Positions 1 through 4,853 of a DNA stretch of 5,906 nt are shown piece after piece. Position numbers and translations under genes: made by a program. This stretch comes from an uncultured Rhodospirillales bacterium (GTDB lineage: Bacteria; Pseudomonadota; Alphaproteobacteria; Rhodospirillales; Casp-alpha2), in the NCBI GenBank assembly GCA_938074585.1, contig CALJEW010000270.1, forward strand, positions 1 through 5,906. Direction: 5' to 3'. The notes below the pieces were generated by a model. That model had not been told where the DNA came from, ran no database searches, and was given only the letters and a program-made list of their open reading frames with translations. Numbering within the stretch: the first letter of the stretch is position 1; every line of letters begins with the position of its first letter.

Positions 1-642
1 AACAACAGGAATATCCGAACGTAATGAAAACATTTGGTCGCATTGATTTGATGGATTACCCCACTTGTCCTCACCCTTCATAGAAAGGCTAAAGCTTGAC
101 CCAGCAGTCCGGCTTGTCGGCATAATGGCTTTCCATATGACAGGCGGACCTGATGTCAATTTTATCATTGGTTGCTCTGGCAATTCAACAAAATTATATG
201 TGGCAATGGCATCGATTAATAAACGGAATTCGAACGTATCTTCACAAAATGTTTGCATCCGAATCCCAGGGCCGCCACTACGTCGGTCACCTAAACGGAT
301 GTTAATTTGATCCCCTTCACGCAAGAATCCGCGAACAACCTTGATATAAATTGTTTTATCCCATGGTCGAATATTACGTTTTCCATCAAACTCAATATGA
401 AGGATCGCACCGTTAGATGCTTCTGCAGTCACATAGTTGGCCGCTTTTGGGTCCGTTAATTGTGGCTTCCCCATGTCACTGGCAAATCGATGGACCAGCT
501 TTATGGCACCCGTATCGTCGATACCAAACTTGCCCGCAGTATAGGTAACCACAAACTCGTGATATGACCCGGTCTCAAATTCACCGGTTGGTGATACGGT
601 TGCGGAACCCATTTCATGAGGCAAATAATTAGAATGTGACAT
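1..642 (-). CDS. DUF3604 family protein, N-terminal part (partial, runs off left edge)
   Basis: The first 214 residues are present and the frame is open to the window edge, so the C-terminal part is missing. I recognise the N-terminal region of DUF3604 proteins: a GIDDTGAIKLVHRFASDMGK-like stretch at about 40-59, NYVTAEASNGA at 69-79, RPWDK at 92-96, GFLREGD at 105-111, LGDRRSGGPG at 117-126, and QTFCEDTFEFR at 130-140, ending with a DKWGNP motif at 192-197. The family is uncharacterised; it is generally described as related to PHP-type metal-dependent phosphoesterases, but the putative metal-binding part lies outside the window. There is no signal peptide or membrane segment, so a cytoplasmic location is likely. 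The ATG is preceded by AGGA with about 7 nt spacing, which supports this start. It sits 21 bp after the stop of the GntR gene on the same strand, so it is probably co-transcribed and regulated by it. The assignment is from remembered family motifs, not a search. Confidence 0.72.
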   Translation of the reverse strand, partial: MSHSNYLPHEMGSATVSPTGEFETGSYHEFVVTYTAGKFGIDDTGAIKLVHRFASDMGKPQLTDPKAANYVTAEASNGAILHIEFDGKRNIRPWDKTIYIKVVRGFLREGDQINIRLGDRRSGGPGIRMQTFCEDTFEFRLLIDAIATYNFVELPEQPMIKLTSGPPVIWKAIMPTSRTAGSSFSLSMKGEDKWGNPSNQCDQMFSLRSDIPVV

Positions 643-663
643 TTAGATTCCTATATTTTTCAT

Positions 664-1434
664 TTAATTTGTACGTGGGCGAATTTCCAAACGCCGGGCG
701 TGGGGAGGTAAATACACTACCTGATAGCTAATTGGTGCTCCCCGAAATTCATATCCCAAAATATGGCAAACCAATCCTGTGGTATGCTTTTTCAGTTTCA
801 ACAAATCACAAATATTCAGAGCAAAGATTTCTGCCCCAACTTGCTCAGTGATCCGTACCGTGGGCACATCATAATTTTGACGCAATAAAGCCCGGATATT
901 GGTATTATCTAAGTCTGAGATTTCTAGGTTCAAAATTTCAGAAAATCGCTCAGCATCTAAATAAATCCGGCCTAAACACATAAATTCGCCATTCACATCA
1001 ATTTCGCGCTCAATGCACAAAAGAGGCCTGTCAACGCCCAAAAAGTGAGACCAGTCACCGTCTTCTGATGTTTTTTTAATCGATTTCACCCGAGTAAAAA
1101 CGGGCAATAATGACCGACCATCGTCACCCAAAAACCGGAAGTGCCACAAGTCATGAAGCTGATCGGATTGATCAGAGATAAACGTACCGCTACCATGCCT
1201 ACGGACAATAACCCCTTGCTCAACCAAACGCGACAAAGCTTTTTGGATGGTGCCTAAACTCGCGGGTAATGCAGCGGCCAAATCGTATTCACCCGGCAAC
1301 TGATCGCCTGGCTTCAAGTCACCATTATCGACAGCGCCTGAAATGCCATCTGACAATAGGATATATTTCGGCACACGCGGTAAACCGCGTTCTGTGGCAC
1401 CTTCGATTTTGTCTGCTAATCCTGCTAAGTTCAC
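664..1434 (-). CDS. GntR family transcriptional regulator with UTRA effector domain (HutC/FarR-like)
   Basis: A 256-residue DNA-binding regulator. Residues about 22-87 form the GntR winged helix: PKYILLSDGI with GDLKPGDQLPGEYDLAAAL, a recognition helix region SLGTIQKALSRLVEQGVI (59-76), and the wing RRHGSGTFI (79-86). Residues about 95-250 match a UTRA small-molecule binding domain, including the late GYEFRGAPISYQVVYLPPH segment (227-245). Length is normal for the HutC subgroup (about 240-260). The start is GTG, preceded by AAGGA at 9 nt; an in-frame TAA lies four codons upstream, so no longer start exists, and a nearby ATG overlapping the AAGGA is out of frame. It leads an apparent operon with the DUF3604 gene and is divergent from azlCD. 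A palindrome over its own predicted promoter suggests autorepression. The ligand is unknown; UTRA proteins bind diverse small molecules such as urocanate, sugars or fatty acids. Confidence 0.93.
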   Translation of the reverse strand: MNLAGLADKIEGATERGLPRVPKYILLSDGISGAVDNGDLKPGDQLPGEYDLAAALPASLGTIQKALSRLVEQGVIVRRHGSGTFISDQSDQLHDLWHFRFLGDDGRSLLPVFTRVKSIKKTSEDGDWSHFLGVDRPLLCIEREIDVNGEFMCLGRIYLDAERFSEILNLEISDLDNTNIRALLRQNYDVPTVRITEQVGAEIFALNICDLLKLKKHTTGLVCHILGYEFRGAPISYQVVYLPPHARRLEIRPRTN

Positions 1435-1460
1435 TGCAACCCATCCTTACATTTCAAGTT

Positions 1461-1489
1461 AATTTAATTTAAATTAAAGATACCTTCAA
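1461..1489 (-). promoter_or_regulatory. Predicted promoter of the gntR-DUF3604 operon
   Basis: Read on the minus strand there is a -35 TTGAAG (1489-1484), a 17-bp spacer and a -10 TAAATT (1466-1461). Each box matches 4 of 6 consensus positions. Transcription would begin near 1454, leaving a leader of about 20 nt that contains the AAGGA ribosome binding site (1444-1448). The match is moderate and the region is AT-rich, so chance is a real possibility. No equally good plus-strand promoter for azlC was found; TATATA (1494-1499) and TATAGA (1504-1509) could serve as -10 boxes but lack a good -35. Confidence 0.4.
1463..1478. promoter_or_regulatory. Perfect 16-bp palindrome, candidate operator for the GntR regulator
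   Basis: TTTAATTTAAATTAAA is identical to its reverse complement, centred between 1470 and 1471. It covers most of the spacer and part of the -10 box of the predicted gntR promoter and lies between gntR and the divergent azlC. GntR-family dimers bind short palindromes, often near their own promoter, so this is the best operator candidate here. The sequence is pure A/T, which raises the chance of a coincidental palindrome and is less specific than typical HutC-type sites containing GT and AC steps. Confidence 0.45.
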
Positions 1490-1615
1490 GTCCTATATAG
1501 CTCTATAGATTTGTTTTCTCTGAGCGTTTTGGTAAAATGGTCACGGGCTTTCAACGAGCAAGCACCTGCTTTAATTATAAATGACCTAAAATTTGATCTG
1601 GCAGATAATATTCTC

Positions 1616-2326
1616 ATGACCACACTAGGACACCAAAAAGCACTTAATCGCGGCGTTTGCGACGGGTTGTTAATGCCGTTTTGGATGGTTTTCGGATCAA
1701 TGATTGGCTTTGGGTCCATGGCACGCGATGCCGGCTTAGGCATCGACGTCGCACTTGGGGCTTCTTTAGGAATATGGGGCTTGCCCGGGCAAGTCGCGAT
1801 GGTTGAGCTGTTTGCTGCCGGCTTACCTATTTATGCAATTGTAGTCGCCAGTTCCCTTGCAAATATGCGGTTTATGCCAATGACTGTGGTTTTGATGCCC
1901 CACTTTAAAGGGAATGTAACCGCACACAAATGGCGGTACTTATTGGCTCAGGTTTTATCCATTAACATTTGGACCGTCTTTATGCGGCGCGGTAGTACCC
2001 TAGCTGAAGAAGATCGGCTACCGTTTTATTTCGGCGTATCAATCACATGCTTGATTGGTGGCGCTTTAGGTACGACCATTGGATTTGTAGCTGCTGGGGT
2101 ACTACCCCTTTATATCACAATAAGTTTGGTTTTTTTAAATCCAGCCTATTTTGTCTATGTATTCTCATCAGTGCGCTACCGAAATTGCATTATTGCCGTT
2201 GTTCTGGGTGCCATCACAGGCCCGCTGATTTATTTATTCTCACCTGATTGGAGCGTCCCGATTACAGGGGTCGTAGCTGGCACCGCCGCGTTTTATTTAG
2301 ACAAATGGATGGACCGCAGCCAATGA
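1616..2326 (+). CDS. azlC: AzlC family membrane protein, large subunit of an amino acid exporter
   Basis: A 236-residue polytopic inner-membrane protein. AzlC works with the small partner AzlD to export branched-chain amino acids or analogues (known from Bacillus AzlCD and the related E. coli YgaZH and Corynebacterium BrnFE). Visible landmarks: an early RGVCDGLLMPFWMVFGSMIGFG segment (12-33), GIWGLPGQVAMVEL (52-65) at the place of the family's conserved loop, SSLANMRFMPMTVVLMP (79-95) with the usual N-x-R, and later hydrophobic segments at about 110-124, 137-162, 164-184, 191-208 and 213-226. Total length is typical. The frame is open upstream to 1478 with a possible TTG start at 1511, but the extra 35 residues do not resemble the family's N-terminus, so ATG 1616 is preferred even though no clear Shine-Dalgarno precedes it. 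The stop overlaps the azlD start. The substrate is not determined by sequence. Confidence 0.85.
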   Translation: MTTLGHQKALNRGVCDGLLMPFWMVFGSMIGFGSMARDAGLGIDVALGASLGIWGLPGQVAMVELFAAGLPIYAIVVASSLANMRFMPMTVVLMPHFKGNVTAHKWRYLLAQVLSINIWTVFMRRGSTLAEEDRLPFYFGVSITCLIGGALGTTIGFVAAGVLPLYITISLVFLNPAYFVYVFSSVRYRNCIIAVVLGAITGPLIYLFSPDWSVPITGVVAGTAAFYLDKWMDRSQ

Positions 2327-2664
2327 TCGTATCAGACCCTTGGGTTGTTCTTATTCTATGTATTTTAGGTACGTTTGCGTGGCGCGCCATGGGTGTCATT
2401 GTTGCAAATCACATTGATATTTCTGGCGATTTGTTTCAATGGTTCAATTGTGTTGCTTACGCAATGCTTTCGGGCTTGATCACACGTGTAATATTGATGC
2501 CATCTGGGACCTTAGCCCAAACACCCGATGTCGACCGCATTGCATCCATAAGCGCAGGGTTCATCGTCTTTTTTATGTGTAAACGAAACATTTTTGCGGG
2601 AACAGGTTCAGCTTTTGTGACTTTTTTAGGATTCGCAGCTGCACGTAACTATGGCCTTTTGTAA
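2323..2664 (+). CDS. azlD: AzlD family membrane protein, small subunit of an amino acid exporter
   Basis: A 113-residue hydrophobic protein, the normal size for AzlD. Hydrophobic segments lie at about 7-27 (with the family-like TFAWRAMG at 17-24), 40-60, 73-86 and 90-108. It is needed with AzlC to form the exporter. The start ATG overlaps the azlC stop as ATGA, indicating translational coupling and equal expression of the two subunits. The same frame is open further upstream inside azlC (to an ATG at 2248), but that extension is charged, arginine-rich and overlaps azlC, so it is rejected. The stop lies 8 bp from the convergent hydrolase stop, with no hairpin terminator between. Assignment rests on size, topology and position next to azlC more than on individual residues. 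Confidence 0.82.
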   Translation: MIVSDPWVVLILCILGTFAWRAMGVIVANHIDISGDLFQWFNCVAYAMLSGLITRVILMPSGTLAQTPDVDRIASISAGFIVFFMCKRNIFAGTGSAFVTFLGFAAARNYGLL

Positions 2665-2672
2665 ACCCCCTA

Positions 2673-3461
2673 TCAAATAAACTCAACAAGCGCATCGTAA
2701 ACCTGATTTGGACGCTCCGTCATCATCATATGCCCACACTGTTCAATAATTTTAGTTTCTGTAATCCTAATGGCATCCGCTAAAGATTTAGCTTTTTTAG
2801 CCGGTGTCATTTTATCATCTCTACCCAAAATAAAATGAGTTTCACATGTCACATTTTTGGCAGCCACCAATGCACCTTCATATACATTGCACGCGGCCAA
2901 ATCATTAAACAAAACGCCAGGTCCAGATAAATCAAGAAGCGTTTTAGTTGCACCATGAACCCATAATCCAGATTGTGGATGCCCACCAATTTGAGCTTTT
3001 TCACCTACCCCCCAATACACAATAAGTTCTGGACCTAGCAGCTCGTTCCGCTGTGCAGCCGCCAATAAGTAAGGGTGCACAGGCATTGTTTCAGCAATTC
3101 CCATTAAACAGAGCTTATTTAGTTTTTTTGGGTGCTTGCCGGCAAACTCAATTGCGACCAGCGCACCCATGGAATGGCCTACAATAGTTGCAGTTTCGAT
3201 TTTAGCTGCATCCATAAACGCCAGAACCCATTCTGCCATTTCAGGAATTGATGCTAAAGGATCACCTTTAGATCGGCCATGCCCCGGAAAATCTACGGCA
3301 TAAGTTTGGCGGCCCATGAAAGCGATATTACGTGTTTGCAACTGCCAAACGGTGCGGTCCATTCCGGCTCCATGCAGCAGAATTATAGCAGGTTCATCGC
3401 GGTTAATCGCCCGGCTTCCTGTGGCAGTATGGACACTGTTTCCGTTCACGTTAAAATCCAT
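2673..3461 (-). CDS. Alpha/beta fold hydrolase
   Basis: A 262-residue cytoplasmic serine hydrolase. The catalytic set is visible: oxyanion-region HGAG (30-33), DFPGHGRS (57-64), nucleophile Ser97 in GHSMG (95-99), acid Asp216 in GRDDKMTP (213-220) and base His244 in QCGHMM (241-246). Length and motif layout fit esterase/lactonase/C-C hydrolase relatives of the 3-oxoadipate enol-lactonase and proline iminopeptidase superfamily; the substrate cannot be told. The ATG at 3461 is chosen because AAAGG lies 8 nt upstream, inside the 3' end of metY; a GTG eight codons earlier would overlap metY. The 4-bp gap after metY implies one operon. It is not a MetX homoserine acetyltransferase, which would be about 100 residues longer with a GGSMGG nucleophile elbow. 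There is no signal peptide. Confidence 0.9.
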   Translation of the reverse strand: MDFNVNGNSVHTATGSRAINRDEPAIILLHGAGMDRTVWQLQTRNIAFMGRQTYAVDFPGHGRSKGDPLASIPEMAEWVLAFMDAAKIETATIVGHSMGALVAIEFAGKHPKKLNKLCLMGIAETMPVHPYLLAAAQRNELLGPELIVYWGVGEKAQIGGHPQSGLWVHGATKTLLDLSGPGVLFNDLAACNVYEGALVAAKNVTCETHFILGRDDKMTPAKKAKSLADAIRITETKIIEQCGHMMMTERPNQVYDALVEFI

Positions 3462-3465
3462 ATGC

Positions 3466-4761
3466 TTAACCTTTCTGAGATGCACGAAGTGCTTGTTTCA
3501 AATCAGCAATGATGTCTTGAACATCTTCAATTCCAACAGAAAGACGTATCATCCCCTCACCAATCGCAGCCACAGCCAAATCATCCGCACTCATTTGTTG
3601 ATGCGTCGTGCTGGCGGGATGGATTACCAATGTTTTGGCATCGCCAACATTGGCTAGGTGTGAAGCAAGAACAACGGATTCAATGAATTTTCGGCCAGCA
3701 GAACGCCCCCCCTTAATACCAAAACTTAAGATCGAGCCCGCCCCCTTTGGCAAAAGTCTTTTTGCCAATTCATGATCCGGATGGCTTTTTAAGTTTGGAT
3801 AATTAACCCATTCGACTTCTTCTTGAGCATCTAAAAACGCAACCACTGCTTCTGCATTACTGACATGCTTTTGAATTCGTAGCGGTAACGTCTCGATACC
3901 TTGCAAAATATAAAAGGCATTTTGAGGGCTCAAACAGGCACCAAAATCTTTAAGCCCTTCAGCCCGAGCTCGCATGATAAAGGCTTGAGGGCCAAATTCA
4001 TCTGCAAAATTAATACCATGATACCCGGCATATGGCTCGGTCAATGTTGGGAACTTACCACTGGCATACCAATCAAACCGGCCGCTGTCGATAAGTGCCC
4101 CGGCAATAGCCAACCCGTGCCCGCCCATAAATTTAGTTAGGGAATGCATGATCAAATCAACGCCATGCTCAAACGGGTTCATAAGATAGGGAGTGGTAAA
4201 AGTTGAATCGATCATAAACGGCACTCCTGCCTCATGAGCAATATCTGCGATGCGCGGCAAATCCATAACCTCAATCCCGGGGTTCCCTAATGTCTCACCA
4301 AACACCAATCGGGTTTCGGGTTTGATCGCTTTGCGGAAAGCTTCTGGGTCGCGCGGATTGACAAACGTTGTCGTTATTCCAAAGCGCGGGAGGGTATAAG
4401 TGAATAAATTGTGTGACCCACCGTATAGAGCCCCAGATGCAACGATGTGTGAACCTTGATCCATAAGCGTTGCAACCGCTAAAAATAAAGCTGCCATACC
4501 GCTAGCAGTTGCAACGGCACCAACACCGCCTTCTAAAGCGGCAACGCGTTCTTCCAATACGGCAACCGTTGGGTTCGAAAGGCGTGAATATATATGGCCG
4601 GGGCGCTCTAAGTTATAAAGGGATGCTGCATGGTCTGTATCATCAAACATATATGACGTTGTTTGGTAAATCGGCACTGCCCTAGCCCCAGTAGTCGGGT
4701 CAGGCTGTTGCCCCGCGTGCAAAGACAAGGTATCGAATTTTGAAAATTTTGGCGTGACCAT
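3466..4761 (-). CDS. metY: O-acetylhomoserine aminocarboxypropyltransferase (O-acetylhomoserine sulfhydrylase), Cys/Met metabolism PLP enzyme
   Basis: A 431-residue cytoplasmic enzyme, full length for MetY. It uses pyridoxal phosphate to convert O-acetylhomoserine plus sulfide (or methanethiol) to homocysteine (or methionine). Landmarks: DTLSLHAGQ (10-18), PIYQTTSY (30-37), HIYSR (56-60) with the active-site Tyr58, the phosphate-binding SGMAA (87-91), ETLGNPG (156-162), MIDSTFTTP (183-191) with PLP-contacting Asp185, the Schiff-base lysine Lys210 in HSLTKFMGGHG, the MetY-typical SGKFPTLTEPYAGYHG segment (234-249), SHLANVGD..TLVIHPASTTH (367-387) and substrate-carboxylate Arg406 in IRLSVGIED. 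The long insert around 234-275 separates it from cystathionine synthases and lyases. The ATG has a strong AAAGGGGG 6 nt upstream. It is first in an operon with the alpha/beta hydrolase and divergent from the acyl-CoA dehydrogenase gene. A methionine gamma-lyase-like activity cannot be excluded. Confidence 0.95.
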   Translation of the reverse strand: MVTPKFSKFDTLSLHAGQQPDPTTGARAVPIYQTTSYMFDDTDHAASLYNLERPGHIYSRLSNPTVAVLEERVAALEGGVGAVATASGMAALFLAVATLMDQGSHIVASGALYGGSHNLFTYTLPRFGITTTFVNPRDPEAFRKAIKPETRLVFGETLGNPGIEVMDLPRIADIAHEAGVPFMIDSTFTTPYLMNPFEHGVDLIMHSLTKFMGGHGLAIAGALIDSGRFDWYASGKFPTLTEPYAGYHGINFADEFGPQAFIMRARAEGLKDFGACLSPQNAFYILQGIETLPLRIQKHVSNAEAVVAFLDAQEEVEWVNYPNLKSHPDHELAKRLLPKGAGSILSFGIKGGRSAGRKFIESVVLASHLANVGDAKTLVIHPASTTHQQMSADDLAVAAIGEGMIRLSVGIEDVQDIIADLKQALRASQKG

Positions 4762-4767
4762 TTAGGT

Positions 4768-4801
4768 CCCCCTTTAAACTGTTGCACCCTTTACAAAGGG
4801 T
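4768..4801 (-). promoter_or_regulatory. metY leader with inverted repeat and strong ribosome binding site
   Basis: On the minus strand the leader holds ACCCTTT-GT-AAAGGGT (4801-4786), a 7-bp inverted repeat with a 2-nt centre, then the metY ribosome binding site AAAGGGGG (4775-4768). The first arm can pair either with its own second arm (a tight hairpin leaving the ribosome site free) or with AAAGGG of the ribosome binding site (blocking it). The repeat could equally be a DNA operator just downstream of the transcription start. The pairing is seen in sequence; any regulatory role is inference. It does not match the SAM-II riboswitch as I remember it: the hairpin loop is too small and the GCUAAA core is absent. 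Confidence 0.35.
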
Positions 4802-4808
4802 TCCTCAA

Positions 4809-4837
4809 TCTTTAGGGAAGGCTAACGTTTACGTCAA
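4809..4837 (-). promoter_or_regulatory. Predicted metY promoter
   Basis: On the minus strand a good -35 TTGACG (4837-4832) is followed by a 17-bp spacer and a weak -10 TAAAGA (4814-4809). Transcription would start near 4802, just before the inverted repeat, giving a leader of about 40 nt. The -35 and spacing are convincing, the -10 matches only half of consensus. For the divergent gene a -35-like TTTACA exists at 4790-4795 but no acceptable -10 follows. Confidence 0.45.
4822..4837. promoter_or_regulatory. Imperfect palindrome over the metY -35 box, candidate operator
   Basis: TAACGT (4823-4828) and ACGTCA (4831-4836) form an inverted repeat with 5 of 6 pairs and a 2-bp centre. It overlaps the predicted metY -35 box and lies about 17 bp upstream of the start codon of the divergent dehydrogenase, so a bound protein could influence both genes. 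The site is short and no regulator is encoded next to it within the window. Confidence 0.25.
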
Positions 4838-4853
4838 CTTAGGAGATATCAAA

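Larger units (their letters stand above)
1453..1491. repeat. Pair of TTCAAGT direct repeats flanking the palindrome
   Basis: TTCAAGT occurs at 1453-1459 and again at 1485-1491, start to start 32 bp, about three helical turns, on either side of the 16-bp palindrome. The second copy overlaps the predicted gntR -35 box. The repeats may be part of a composite regulatory site or may be chance; seven bases is short. Confidence 0.3.

Noticed and set aside
65..310. Plus-strand open frame of 81 codons opposite the DUF3604 gene
   Set aside because: It lies wholly inside a continuous minus-strand frame with clear family motifs, and its protein shows no recognisable features.
2248..2322. Longer azlD start at ATG 2248
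   Set aside because: The added 25 residues are arginine-rich, unlike a membrane-protein start, and overlap azlC; the ATGA overlap at 2323 is the usual coupling arrangement.
2673..3461. The alpha/beta hydrolase as MetX (homoserine O-acetyltransferase) partner of MetY
   Set aside because: It is too short for MetX and has GHSMG rather than the GGSMGG-type nucleophile elbow.
3462..3485. Longer hydrolase start at GTG 3485
   Set aside because: It would overlap the end of metY, and the ATG at 3461 has an AAAGG ribosome site at good spacing.
3279..3657. Two plus-strand open frames of 77 and 113 codons opposite the hydrolase and metY
   Set aside because: Both are antisense to strongly conserved coding sequence, overlap each other in different frames, and have no family resemblance.
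4762..4853. A classical SAM-II riboswitch upstream of metY
   Set aside because: The only stem has a loop too small for the SAM-II pseudoknot and the GCUAAA core before the ribosome site is absent.
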